From positions 3,162,001 through 3,226,000 of the forward strand of contig JAWNGF010000004.1 in the NCBI GenBank assembly GCA_037039685.1: 64,000 nucleotides of DNA, read 5' to 3'. Below, piece after piece: positions 20,078-32,464 of the stretch. This DNA comes from Ceratobasidium sp. AG-K (taxonomy: Eukaryota; Basidiomycota; Agaricomycetes; Cantharellales; Ceratobasidiaceae). Both the position numbers and the translations under genes were made by a program. The notes below the pieces were generated by a model. It was not told the DNA's origin. It did not search any database and saw only the letters and a list, made by a program, of their open reading frames with translations. Numbering within the stretch: the first letter of the stretch is position 1; each line of letters starts with the position of its first letter.

Positions 20078-22039
20078 TCAGGTCGGGTTTGCGTACCTTT
20101 CTCTGATGCGTTCTAATAGATCCTTTTCGATAATTTGGTCTCGGCCAAGCTGGTTTCCGAGTGTGAGCCATCTAGACGAAATGTGAGTTGAGTAAATCGC
20201 ATGTTGGACTCGAAACGTACCCAGGACGAGTGTTGTGTTTCCGGCCGAATATTTCTGTAATTCAGGGATTTAGCATACGTCCAAACGCGTTTGGCTTGGC
20301 TCACCAATCTTGCGGCCGCCAGGACACATTCTCTCGATAATGCCGTACGCCTCGTCGGGCTTTCGGCTCGTCTCGCGTACTTCGCTCACAATCACGTCGC
20401 AGTCGATTCCTCGGTTGACCCATGAAGGCCATACGAGGTTGCCCTTGTCGTCTGTGACGGTCTTGACTCCGACGAGCATGTGCTCTTTAGTGTGGCTAGC
20501 GTAGATATTAGGTATTGCTACGGGGGACAATGATCTACTTACTTGAGCCAGTGTCCCGTTCGTCCGGTTCGAATGACACGTTGGAGCTATACCAGTTTGT
20601 TAGTTGTGCGGCGGACTTGGAAGAATTCGCAAACCTGATTGGTCTTGAGCCACACGACTTCGTCCACACGAGTGTAACTATTACCAAAGTCAGCACCTTT
20701 TCACCACAATTAGGGCGCATCGGCGTACCCCCAGACTCTCATGCACTCTCTCCCGACCTCCATTGCTCGCCCAGTCACCCACAGGAACAGCAGGCCTTCG
20801 TCCTGAAGTTGCGGGATCGGCATGGACCTCATTTCATCATCCGTCATCGTCCCGTAGGGCAAGCTCATATGGATATCCCACGGCGGGTCGGCCATAATAA
20901 CGTGGAATTTGCCCAGGACACTATAGTCGAATCGCCGGACGTCGCAGTTGATCCATTGCGGCGGAAGTAGCGATGCACCTCCTCCTGGACCCAGTCCAAC
21001 TTTGAGGTCGAGCCTAGGTTTCGGTAGTTGTAGGGGAGCCGTGACGACTCGTCCTGGCACGTTCGAGTAGCCCGCTGGTGGATCATAGTCAACTTCAAAG
21101 TGCAGGTATCGGCAGGGTGCCTTTTCTTTTCCGCGGCCGCCAGCACCCAGTCCGGAAGGGAGCTGGACACCTTGTGCGGGGCGTGATTTGGAAGTCGAAG
21201 ACGTGAGAGCAGGGGACAGGGCATAGGTGGGTTCCGAGTAACATGTGTTGAGGTAGGAGCAGTGTCCAAGAGATGGGTCGGTGTGTGGCCTAATGAGTGG
21301 ACGGAAATGAACCTAACAGAGTACGTCAATAAGATACCAATACTCGCGAGTTTTCAACTCACCTTATCACACGGTCGTGCCGGTTCCTTACTATTGGGGT
21401 TGTTCTGCGCCTTGACACACTCTACCTGGGTGACATGTTCACAAATAGGATTGAACTGGCCATCGGAACGAAATTGTTCGGCTAGCAATCGACCTTTCGC
21501 TGTCCCACTCTGCAGCAGGGTGTACAGAGCGTCCATTGGGGGGACTGGAGCCTTTACAACCTCTTGGGTCGGTGCAGGTTCTTCGTCACTATGATCGTCT
21601 ACGGAAAAGATTAGTCACATTCACGTGGCTAAAATGTATATTAACACGCATATTACCCACCCTGGTAGATATCGTCGTCTTTATGAGCCCGCTTCCTTTT
21701 TCGTGCAGCATCGTCAACCACCACGTTTGCAATTAGTGCCGGCCCTGCCTTGTTGTCAAGCACAACGGTGCCATGCTCCCAAACCGCAGCAAATTCAACC
21801 AGAAACGATTCAAGTAGTTTTACGTCTGTAAGCTTCAGGTACGGCCGATTGGAGAGCGGAGGCGTATGTGCTATAAGCGCTTGTAGCAAGAGTAATGAGC
21901 TGGTCGGCAATGGAATCTGAGCCGTGTGATTGGAAAACAATTGCCGGAGATTGTTCGAAGTCAAATCCCGTAGTTCGGCCGTCATGAGCTCAAATAAGGA
22001 CTCTACCCAAGTTCCGTTCGGCGAATTTAAAGTAGACAA
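20078..22039 (-). CDS. IME4: mRNA N6-adenosine methyltransferase, IME4/METTL3 family
   Basis: Eight exons (22039-21661, 21598-21363, 21312-20729, 20677-20635, 20586-20543, 20495-20305, 20254-20221, 20171-20078) give 534 residues. It carries the MT-A70 hallmarks: catalytic DPPW at ~347-350, the [20 protein letters not shown] stretch, and the C-terminal [12 protein letters not shown]...GWLTLGNQL block. Upstream, the CCCH zinc-finger pair of METTL3 is visible (CEHVTQVEC and [15 protein letters not shown]). It transfers methyl from S-adenosylmethionine to adenosine N6 in mRNA, normally as the catalytic half of a METTL3-METTL14-type complex; no partner gene is in this window. Presence of both zinc fingers and the intact active site argues for a working enzyme. 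One start alternative cannot be excluded because the N-terminus is poorly conserved in the family. Confidence 0.9.
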
Positions 22040-22291
22040 TGTGCTTCAAAAAAGGTGGGTGTTTGCTGGTGGTCGCTCTCTATTCGAGCCTTGGCCTGGG
22101 CGCTAATTTACTCTAATTCTGGGGTGACCTCGAGCTCAATTGCAATGTATGAATTTGTATCCCTCTACTATAACGGGTTTTGTACAGCACACCAACACAA
22201 AATAAGGTACACCACAACACACACATAATACAAAAGCAGTCATAAATGTCCATTGCGTCCCAGACATAACAGTGCCCGGCTCCAGCAATTC

Positions 22292-23788
22292 TCAGGAGCG
22301 CGTGCTCGACTGCCTCTTCAGCGTCCAACCCAACGAGAACTTCTTGGATCCGGCGGTTTCAGGCTTACCCCTAAGCTGAGCTATCCTTCGTTTTACTCGA
22401 GCTTCATTCTCCAACCACTTCCCTTGGCCTTGATTCTTGAACAGTTTCAGCGCCTCCTGGTAACATCCCAGCGCAAGCCCTGCGTGTCCCTGGCGCTCTG
22501 CGGTATAGCCACAGTCCTCCGTCGCGAAGGCTTCAACCTCCGCATTACCGATTTCCCTAGACACGTTGACTGCGTCCTTCAGGCTACCAAGTGCGTCCTC
22601 ATAGCGTTTCATCCTATTGTAGATATGACCGAGGTAATAAGAACACCAGGCGTATTGAGTCCGCAAGCCGGCTTGTTCGGTAGCAGTCTTCAAGAGTCGG
22701 TACTCGTTCAAGGCCGCTCGTAGGTTGCCGGTGTCTTCCTCGATTCTTGCCAGATGACGAGCGCACTGAAACATCTCCTGGCGGCAATTGCTACCAAGGC
22801 GTTCGTAGAGCGCTCGGGCGGCCAAGAGATGGGAGCGTGCGACGACATAGTTTTTGAGATGTCGGCAAGTCATGCCAAGGCGAACTAGGCAATCAGCTTC
22901 CTGTCGCGTATTATTCGTTTCGTGGAATTGGTCGGCAGCCAACTGAAACTGGGCACATGCGTCATTATACCGACCTGCGAGGAATGCTTCCAGGCCCTCC
23001 TTGAAATGCATGTTTGTTCCAGCTGCCTCGTATGGGAATGTATCTAGGCCCTTTGGATAGGGCGGTGCCTCGATCACCGGGTCATCTAGGGACACCCAAA
23101 GTTAGTGTACAACCGCTAACGAAGACATTATTCAACCTTCAAACGACGGCCCAGGTGTTATTGGAGTCATTGGGGTTATTGGAGACCTCGTCAGGTTGTT
23201 AGTTGCGCTCTCTGATTCATCTACGAGTAGGTATTAGCGCTGGAGCTCGCATGGAGTACGAATCTTTTACCCGCTGGAAAGTGTTCTCGAGAGTTTATGC
23301 TATCAGATCCGGATGATAAAGCTGGTAAACTAGTGTCTAATGAAAATAATTGTTAGATTGCTAGAACAGAGAATGCGTGGAGTTAAAACATACCCAACAT
23401 AGTAGGCGAGCTGAACTCGGGGCGGGAGTCATACGAACCGACTAAACTCTTGTCTATCTGTAGTTGCAGCTGGAAGCCATCTGGGGGCGCGTTCCGCACA
23501 ATACTAGGAAACAGAGACTTGGATATTCTTGCCCATACGACTCTCCCATCCGGCTGCTTGAACTGCTGGGCTAAGTGGCGACCATTAACGCGGTTATGAG
23601 GTGGCAGGTAGTTACTCCACATATCGCAAGCTGCGTCGACAACCTCCTAGCAATGGAACGAAGCTCACAGTCGAATCAATGCAAAGTACGTTAATGGTAC
23701 ATACCTCATAAGTTTCTGAAAGTGCTACGGTACCGAAAAGGGGTGCATCAAGGTGGTTCTCCGGTTCGTAGGAAAGCAACAAGCTCAT
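22292..23788 (-). CDS. TPR-repeat protein
   Basis: Exons 23788-23705, 23646-23394, 23336-23271, 23220-23137 and 23085-22292 give 426 residues in consistent phase. The N-terminal ~160 residues hold no domain I recognise; they end in a Pro/Thr-rich linker (SPITPMTPITPGPSF). The last exon encodes serial helix pairs with tetratricopeptide spacing: GLEAFLAGRYNDACAQFQLA, DCLVRLGMTCRHLKNYVVA, YLGHIYNRMKRYEDALGSLK and GLALGCYQEALKLFK. TPR solenoids bind peptides or proteins, so a scaffolding or co-chaperone role is likely, but no client is implied by the sequence. It ends in a basic tail. It is transcribed in the same direction as the upstream IME4 gene with a 250-bp spacer. Confidence 0.75.
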
Positions 23789-24538
23789 AGTGGCAGCTGA
23801 GTATGGCAGTTGAAGATGAGATGGTCGTGAGACGGAGTGGTCGTGGCCGAGTCGTATATCATGGCACGTTGCTGTTTATATCACATCCTAAGCAATCGCA
23901 TCCTTGTACCATCCTTGGCTGGTCAAGGCACAGGAGGAGTATATACCATCACGGCTTGATTTCGGCCCGTCCCACATCAGAGTGGAGCAGGCCCTGCAAT
24001 ATACATAGAGGAGGCTCGGATACCCGATTGAAGTTTGTGTCAAGACGAAAACGGCCTCAGGTAGTCGAACGTTCGTCAACAATAGACCCGATTGGTAGAG
24101 CCGCCAAGGGTCTATTGTGGCTTGAGAAAGTTATAAATATCATAGTACGCTAGAGTAGGACTAGCGTCTTCCAGGCCAGACAGCTTAAAGGTTTACAGTA
24201 TTATAAGTGCGATGGTGGTTACGGTGCGAGTACCCAGCATCAAACGAAAATCACATGAATCATTCGTCCAGATTTGATGCCATTGGATCAGGAAAAGGCT
24301 AATAACAGCCACGACATCACCTCTCTGTTACTTCGGATTTCTGCTTTGCCTTAGTATTTTATGTTAAATATCTCATTGAAGACGACGTTTTTGTAGTACA
24401 ATCAGCTTTCCTACTACACCGGGTGAGCACATGGACGCATATGTACAACCCTTCCCACTGGACTAACGTCAGCTTGCCATAAGCTATATGGAGTGATACC
24501 GTTAAAATCCACAGTAATACATAGATATATCTCATTTT
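23789..24538. other. Divergent intergenic region
   Basis: About 750 bp between the TPR gene (minus) and the lipase gene (plus), holding both promoters. Only short unsupported frames are seen. Confidence 0.45.
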
Positions 24539-26771
24539 ATGGACTCACATCCTTCCTCTTCGAAACCATCCACGTCCACCGAATCAAGTCCTCGAGTCTC
24601 CCTCTCAGACAGGCTCGGTGGTTTACTTTCGACTTCAAATCCGGAAACCCCACCTCATAGCCCCAAAACGAAGGAACATCCTGACGCTCAATCAGACCTC
24701 CGCCGAGTCGTACTACAACCTTCGGCTACCGAACTTGAAAAGCTGCCACCTGCTCGCGTGACTACGCCCCAGCCAAATTCGCCAAACGACTCTGTGCCAA
24801 ACGTTGCAGCGACCAGATCCAAACTATCGTCACACGACGCCGGAAGAGCAACGGGTCGCGTAGAAGCCACTTACGCTCCGGCTGCTATCGAATCACTACA
24901 GGACGCGCTCTCGGAAGATCTCACGTCCTCCCTACACCACCGTCCCCCTTCAGCATCATCCGCCTCGTCATCCACCGGCATGCCTCCTTCATTCCTATCA
25001 TCTAGAACACCTCGAATTCTTGACTCCCTAACGCGAACGACTATGCCCACTGCCTCTTTGTCCATCCCGCCAAAAGCTTACTTGCATACTCCTATCCCTT
25101 CGCCATTTCGGGATACGGCACGGGCAACCGCGCAGACTGAAGCGACCCTTCACCCTCCTGTTGCGGCAATACAGGGTGTTGGCTTATCAGGGCGTTCAGA
25201 TAGCCCGAACAGGTCGCCGACGTTCCTTAGCCCGACTAGGTCCTCTATCGACAGCCTCCGAGGGACCCTAAAACGTTCAGAGTCAATACATACCACTGCG
25301 TCTCAAGGAAAAGGCTTCGGTAGCTGGTGGTTTGGAGAGAACAAGAAGGATGTCGACCGACTATTGGATGAGTCTGATCGCGCAGAAACTGCAGAACAAG
25401 AGAGAGAGGGATTCCGTAGCAAGTGTAAGTATCACGTATGCTCGCTGTACCCAACTCACACCTATATAGATCTCACCCCCAATAACCCTATAATCTTCTG
25501 CCATGGCCTCTTTGGATTCGACACCATTACCCTTGGTCCATCTTTCGCGCCCTTGTCTATCCCTCACTGGCGAGGAATTTCCGAGGTGCTAGCAGCGGCT
25601 GGTACCGACGTTCTTGTCACACGGGTTCCTGCCACCTCGGCTATTCCAGCCCGCGCGGTGGTCTTGAGGGAGAAGATATCTGAAGTCTACCCCGGTCGTG
25701 ATGTCCACCTCATTGGACACAGTATGGGGGGCCTAGATTGCCGGTACCTGGCGCACCAATTGATGCAAGAAGCGAACGGAGAGAGGAAACCTAATGCCGA
25801 TGACGAGGAGGGAAAGGACTCGTCCGTCCAGCGAGGGGGGGAGTATCGACGTGAAGGGGGGCCTGAGCGCACAGCAGATGAAGAGGACAAGCTCAAACAG
25901 GCTGCAGAGCTCAAACGCAAAGGGCTGCCTCCCTTTCGGGTCTTGAGTGTCACTACGATCGCGACTCCTCATCGGGGCTCGGCATTCGCAGATTACTTTT
26001 TGTCTACGCTGGGGCGTAAGTGCCATTTTACCAAACCATTGATAGCTCTAACCCGGTTTTGTCTAGGTCAGAATATTCCGGGTTTCGTTTCCATGATGGA
26101 AAAACTACCAATTGGCGGCGGAGACGGCAAAGCATTCGAATCGCTAACCTTAGAAAGCATGCGAAAGTTCAATGAAGAGACTCCAGATGACCCAGATGTG
26201 CATTACTTTAGCTGGGGTTCGAAATTCGAGCCAGGAGTTTTCGACGCACTAGGTTTTGGGTGAGTTGCTAAAACCTAAATGAGCCGACTTTTTATTGAAT
26301 CGCGGAAAGCTTCTCGCACAAGATTATTTTACAGAAAGAAGGCCCGAACGATGGCTTGGTTTCCGTCAAATCAGCTCGCTGTGAGTACCACTAACGGCGT
26401 TCGCGTCACATAAACTAAGCATATATGCACTAGGGGGAACTTACCTTGGTACCCTGGACGGAGTCAACCATCTGGAACTCGTCGGATGGGTCAATCAAGC
26501 TCGGAACACTATCACTGAATGGATGGGCGGCGAAGCGAACTTCCGTCCAGCCACATTCTACCTCGGAGTAGCCAACCACTTGGCTGAAGTCGTTGAAGGG
26601 CAGGAACGCGAGTCTACGGGAGTTCTTGACCCCGGCGCACAGCTCGTCAAGGAACCAGAAAGCATTCAAGGCATGTCGCCGGAAAGGAGCTTGCCAAAGA
26701 AACGAGTAGTGGGCCCGAAACCCGTGAAGAAGATTAGCGTTGATAGTCGAGGTAAGACAATCGAGGATTGA
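24539..26771 (+). CDS. Alpha/beta-hydrolase lipase (triacylglycerol lipase-like)
   Basis: Exons 24539-25424, 25470-26015, 26067-26259, 26310-26380 and 26434-26771 give 677 residues. The first ~290 residues are Ser/Pro-rich and disordered. The hydrolase core follows: oxyanion-side motif PIIFCHGLFGFD, the nucleophile elbow GHSMGG (Ser ~380), then SVTTIATPHRGSAFADYF, EGPNDGLVSV (candidate Asp region) and GVNHLELVGW (candidate catalytic His). This arrangement matches lipases acting on long-chain acylglycerols or related esters. A charged insertion after the elbow (about 25780-25910, rich in Glu/Lys/Arg) is unusual and probably a surface loop. No signal peptide is present, so the protein is expected to be intracellular. 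The 51-nt intron 26016-26066 is a multiple of three and free of stops, so retention would be tolerated. Confidence 0.85.
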
Positions 26772-27303
26772 GATCCTTCGAATGCCCTCTACTATTTTGA
26801 GTGATCCATGCTGTGATACTACGTTTAACTTATCTCGAATGTTAATCGTGACGTTTTATAGGACATTCCCCACCCGTATATTCCCGGCTGTGAATTACAA
26901 CATGACCCCCATAATTCAGCAATGGGCCCATCGTAAACATTCGTGCCGGGGCTAGTGCTTCTCGAGGCATCCATGCATATGTCCACAGCAGGATTCTACG
27001 AAAGCATATTATTACTATTTGTTCACTAAGTCGGTTCTAGTCAGTTTCAATCAGTCCTCAGGTTGTGGGGTTGTACTTTCGCATTCACAACTAAGCCCAG
27101 CACCCACACCCCTGATCGCACCAATTTTGTCCAAGTGAGCCACCATGCCATTTCCAGGTTCGGGGTCATGTATATGCTCGCCTTGTCTAACCACCGTGCC
27201 CGTAGCCAACACTAACGCCATATTATATATCATATAGTAGCTCTAAATATCAAATCGCATCTACACAATGCACTAAATTCTTAAACAATTGTGAAACTCC
27301 GGG
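26772..27303. other. Convergent 3' flank
   Basis: Spacer between the lipase (plus) and the DUF6533-type gene (minus). No coding feature is supported. Confidence 0.45.
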
Positions 27304-28762
27304 TCAGCTGCGGTGCTCTTGTTCAGAATGCACATCAATGTGACAGGTCGAGGCCAAAACATGTTTTCCCTCCATAGTAGTATGGCTACTAGATTGGGAG
27401 ACCCGCCTGAGATGATACTGATTGGGACGTGCAAGTTCGATATCAGGAACGACGATCCGGACCATTTGACCCCATTCCTCGGGACCTTGAACGTCTTTGG
27501 TTGCCAAGAGAAGACGAGAAATGCATGTTGATGTGGTTGCCCATATAAAATAAAACGGGAGTGATGACAAGGATGACTACGTGCCCGGGCGTGGTCAGCA
27601 CCTACTCCAAGCCGAACCAAGGCTACGCAAGTACCCACCCGAGCAAACAACCCCACGAGCAATGCGAAAAGAAGGGAAATCAATATTGCCGCATAGCAGA
27701 GACATCCATCGCGGACGATGAGCTGCGAGAACTGTGTTTTGTCATCCCTGCAGTGGAACGGTCAAACTTGTGAGCATCTGCGAAGTAATCACATACCTAG
27801 GAGTGGAAAACCAAGCCCATATCAAAATGAAAGCAAGAATAGTGTGAAGTATTATGCTATTCAGCAAACTAATCCAGCCATAGTGTGCCTCAATAATGCA
27901 CAGGTTATATCCCTGTAAGTAGCGAGCCTCGGCTGTACATGTGAGATTGCACATTCAGGTGTTATGTTAATATACCCCTTACCTCCTCCCACAACGGTAT
28001 ATACTGCTACGACAACAACATTCACCACTAGGTGAATAAACCAGAGGGTCGATAATACCCAAAAAGCTGTCCGGTGAGTTCCCCATATTGCATAAACCCT
28101 AGTACATATTATGACTGATGGTTTGATTAGTTTGAGCACAGTCTACACAATGGTGGCTTCTCACATGTACTGATAACCAGGAAGAAGGGCTCGACTACAG
28201 AGACAATCAGAACCATTTTCTGACAGCTTGGGGATCCATGAACAGTATGAGTAGATGTAGCACACAAACTCAAACACATGCGCTTACAACTACAATTGCA
28301 ACCGATATCAGCCTATGTATGCGTGGTAGGCATAACGATTTGGAGACTCACATCATCGTTCAGCCAGGTTATGCGACCAGAGTTAACTTAAAGCAATTGG
28401 TCTGAGAGTGACATAAACAACTTTGGGCTAAGTGCCTACCATGGGTAACCAAGCCTAACAGGATTGGGCACACGTAGCGATTTAACAGAAATGTAGACTT
28501 GATGACGCTCATCTAATAAATGTAATTACACTGCGGTTAGCTGCTTTCGCTCAAGTAAATCACCCTCAATTCACCTTCGCGGGCCAAACTAACCTTCTTT
28601 CGGTGGACACTGTTAGAACTAAGCGAGACGACTTAGCGTGCCTAGACCGCTAGTAACTAAGTGGCGTAACTCACAATAGTCATACATAAGCATCGTAAAC
28701 CCGGCTATAGTCATGCCCTGTGAACTGATTGCATCCTTGGCCGCAACTGAATCCAAAGACAT
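27304..28762 (-). CDS. DUF6533-type multi-pass membrane protein
   Basis: A multi-exon gene whose exact exons I could only partly resolve. Recognisable blocks appear in the family's order: an N-terminal YDYLSTERR-type segment (spliced near 28672), a FLLNRYVCPILLGLV segment (~28480), TWLNDD (~28350), the strongly hydrophobic CTRVYAIWGTHR plus WFIHLVVNVVVVAVYTVV (28110-27980), LIVRDG followed by a hydrophobic helix (~27730-27660), and the C-terminal YFIWATTSTCISRLLLATKD (~27550-27490) ending in EHRS. Such proteins are abundant in Agaricomycetes, have about seven transmembrane helices and no known function. Phases fit for the first junctions with non-standard acceptor choices, so one or two exons could be damaged; intact versus decaying is not settled. 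Confidence 0.6.
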
Positions 28763-29312
28763 GTTTTCTGGGTGCAAAATATAGTCTAGGATGGATGCTG
28801 GCGACACGAAAATCTGGTTATGAGTGGGGAACACGGATATTTCGCTTGCAAACCTGGGCGTGGCTGTTTATAGCTGCCCACCAAGCGTATTGTTGACAGA
28901 AGATGCCTGCGAGAAACCGGGGTTGCCACAGATCCCACCAAAGGCCAGTCAAACTAAGCTTACTAGAACCCAAGCGCCTCATGTAGAAGGGAAAAGAAGG
29001 CGGGCTGACCCAGGGCTGACCCAGTCGGTTTCGTGACCTATCTATCGGCTTTCGGCTCAAGGGTCAAGCTCCCGAGTTGACCATCGGGAAATACCCAGCT
29101 GACCCGTTTGCCGAACGCGAAAGCCAGCCCGATAAAGACAAAGTACATTTTGGTTTCTCAGCCGGACAAGCGAAACCGAGACAGGATCATTTATTACTCA
29201 ACTTCTCCGCCAACCATTGTTTGGTGTAACCCTTAATTTAATTAATTGAGGACTCATAATACACCCAATCATTTGCCGTTTCATTTGATGCCTGTCTCAC
29301 TTGTAACTCCTT
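28763..29312. other. Intergenic between DUF6533-type gene and GMC oxidoreductase
   Basis: Contains the promoter of the minus-strand DUF6533-type gene and the 3' end of the GMC gene. A short direct repeat (gggctgaccca twice near 29003-29022) is the only structure noted. Confidence 0.4.
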
Positions 29313-32051
29313 TCAAGCCGCTGGATACAAGCTCTTAATCATATCCGCGGCCTTCTCTCCAATGGCCAGAGCCGGCGCCTCCTATTTTTGATCAACAGGA
29401 ATCAAAATATTATCTCCAAAAACAAAAATAACACGAACCGTATGCCCCGAGATAATAGTCGGAATGACACTGCAATCAGCCACCCGGATATTTTCTAGTC
29501 CATATATGCGCAGCCGCGCGTCGACTACGGAGCCGATACGCGCGGTACTAGTCGGGTGATACACTGTATCGGCACGAGCGCGAACCTCCTTGGCAAGAGT
29601 AGCGTCGTCTGCGTGTACGAGATGTCGGTCAAGTTCGGGTGTTGTGTCATTCTGATCAAGAAGGCTTCGGAGAGGTTCTTCTTGGCTCAGACGGAGCGCC
29701 ACACGTAGTCCTCGGACAAGAACGTCCACGTCGTGTTGTGTGTTGAGGTAGCTGTCAAAGGGTAACACATCGATCCTGGGGTTTCTAAAGTTATCTTCTT
29801 GACTCACTTGGGGTCTATGACTGGGGCGTCAAAGGGATCATTGCTCCGTAATGTAATCCTTCCTGTGCTTGTTGGTCTACAAGGCAGTGAGTGATAAGAG
29901 TGCATATTTGACTTGCAATTACTAACCTCAGAGCGATAGCCGCGATAGTCATCAAATCACCCTCCGTTACAGCTTCCATCCCGTGGTTCTTAAACGCTAT
30001 CGGCATAACAACGAGCTCTAGGTCAGGTGTGTCTGGTCCAGAGGACGAGTCTTCGCTGAGTGGCGCGAGTTTAGGGAATAACCTAGGATCGTCGGAACGG
30101 AAGAAGCAGGCGGCCTCCGCAACCTACCCCGGCAAATATGTTGGACGACAGTTAATTAAAGTGGCGTAGTATATAAAACCTACGTTGGTCGTCAGTGGCC
30201 CGCTCTTGGTTAGCAAGTACTGTCCAATAGCCTTAGTTCGCCGCATCGCGTTGTAAAAGCCCTTGCCAGTCCTAATGTTCAGGTAGCTCAAAGACTCTCC
30301 TGGAACCGTTCGGAACCGAGCTGGGACTAGCAAATGGTCCATCAAGTGATCACCAACGCCTGCCAAGTCGTGGACAATCGGAATGCCATGTTTCTTAAGT
30401 TCGTGGGCTGGACCAACCCCGGAATGCATAAGTATATGCGGGGTATGGACAGCACCAGCGCTGTAAACTCGTCAGAACATCCACCGTGTGTCCGTTCTGA
30501 ACTTGCCTGACGATAACCTCTTTGCGGACTCGCGCTTGATACTCTTGTGCGCCCTTGCTTCGAGCAAACTCAACACCGACAGCTCGCTTTCCCTCAAAGA
30601 TTATACGCGTCACCTGTGCATGAGTTGCAACAGTCAAGTTAGAGCGAGCCAAGACGGCTGGTGTAAGATATGCGGCTTCTGCAGAGCACCGAGTGGCTGG
30701 AGCCGTCATGTACGTCATGATCTACCAGCATGCGCATTCCAGATAATTAGCTATTGTGGCGTTTAAAAGGGCCTGTCTACCTTTGAGACACCTGTAGTTC
30801 CTCTTGAATTGACTATTACTCTATGCTTGAAATAGAAAGTACGGATGTGGCACTTACTGGGCGGTGTTTAGCTGTTTCATCAGGGTGAATTAGCAATATT
30901 TTCCTTTCTCAGGCTAAACGCTCACATCCGGGTTGAAGGGAATCCCAATCGACTGGCACGCCGTGACGAAGGATCGAGCCACATTGGAAAAATTGCCATA
31001 AAACCCGGTCTGAGGTACGTTTAGTACTGGCTATTTAAGCACGATAACAACTCTGAATTCAAACAAACCTGAACAGGGCCTTGGTTCCCTCGCTTGGATT
31101 CATCCACGGGGAAATCAGGATGTGGCTGAAAGGTCTCGAATTTACGGAACGATCTATAAGACTATTAGTGGGATGAAATCAGCAAGTGTCCGAAGGGACA
31201 TACTCGTGGAACCGGTCGAATGCCCACTCTTTACATTCTGGCTCATCCGTCACAGATGCCCATTCGTCGTAGTCGGTAGAGGCGCCATAATGAAACCTGT
31301 GAATGCTAGTGGTAGGTCAAGGGTGCCTTAAACAGAGTGGCGGCTTACATCATGGCATTGCCGGAAGAGCCTACACAGTAATTGAGCTCATTATCTACAG
31401 ACTAACGTTCGAAAGGAACTAAACTTACAGCCGCCCAATAATTTTGCTACCGGCAAGCGTAAGATTTCTAAACCAAGTCGGGACATATGCGAACTTACTT
31501 CGCGTCCAAAAAATCTTTCGGTCTTCACAGCCGGCCTGAGGAGTCGTGAAGAGGTGCCAATCATGCCTGGACCTCATGATTTGCCCATAGGCAGCTGGGA
31601 CTTTCGTTATGCCGAGTGCAACGCCGCTGATCGAAGACAACGGTATCGATACCGGTGAGCGTGGCTTCGAGTTAAGAGCGACCGTCGTACCTTCCACCTG
31701 CCTCGAGAAGTAGTACCTTGAAGTCTGGTCGCTCTGAGAGCCTCGATGCGAGGGCAGATCCAGCAGTACCTATTCAGAGTCAATGATTTAGCGTGAGTGG
31801 AGCAGATTGTTTGATCATAGAAACTTACCGCCTCCGATAATAATGAAATCGTAGGTATATTCTTCCAATTCACCAAGACTAACTGCCTCAGTTTTGGGCT
31901 TGACTGGTTTCCCAACCCGCTCCGGATCGTCTACCAACCCTCGCTTGATGACCTCCTCGGCTGGTTTACTTAGGTGAGACACGGCGAGGGCAATGATGGC
32001 AGCTCCCGCCGCTGTGACGGCTACGCGTCGCATTTCCGGTGACAAACTCAT
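29313..32051 (-). CDS. GMC-family FAD oxidoreductase
   Basis: A gene with many introns. The N-terminus starts [19 protein letters not shown], a hydrophobic segment that could be a signal or anchor, then the FAD-binding [19 protein letters not shown] and VLLLEAGG. Middle blocks include [35 protein letters not shown] and [12 protein letters not shown], typical of glucose-methanol-choline enzymes. The C-terminal block [21 protein letters not shown] is followed by IISGHT. A last intron then joins [17 protein letters not shown] and a stop at 29313, which restores the family's standard ending; reading through that intron would give an atypical tail. Function: FAD-dependent oxidation of an alcohol or related substrate; which one cannot be told. 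The active-site His expected near the C-terminus is represented by the YHPTSTAR and SGHT motifs. Internal exon borders between 30750 and 31700 are approximate. Confidence 0.8.
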
Positions 32052-32464
32052 GGCGATTTAAGTAGATATTCTGAGGCTTCCGTATTGTTGCTGGAGGCGG
32101 GGTAGTGAAGGAACTGCGGGGCCCCCTCGCCAACTCTGCATCGTGACTTTATACGATCGACAATATGGATTCCATAGACATCGGGGTTGGAAGCGGCCAA
32201 CGCTCCTCATTAGGCCAGTCACCATCAACATGTGATTATCCAGCGCTTCCCGTTAACCCCAAAACGGATAGGGGTGCCGCAATACAAGGCTAGTTTGAGG
32301 TGTGTGGCTGATGTTGCGCAACGGCCCACCCAGTTCCAGAGCTCGGGTCTGCGCGCCAAAGAACTCGCCGCTACATTTATATTGCAAAAAACTACCCGAT
32401 GCCTGGTATTTCGGCGCCACACTCAACAGCCACGTGCACGCCTCGATTTTACTGGCTAACAGCC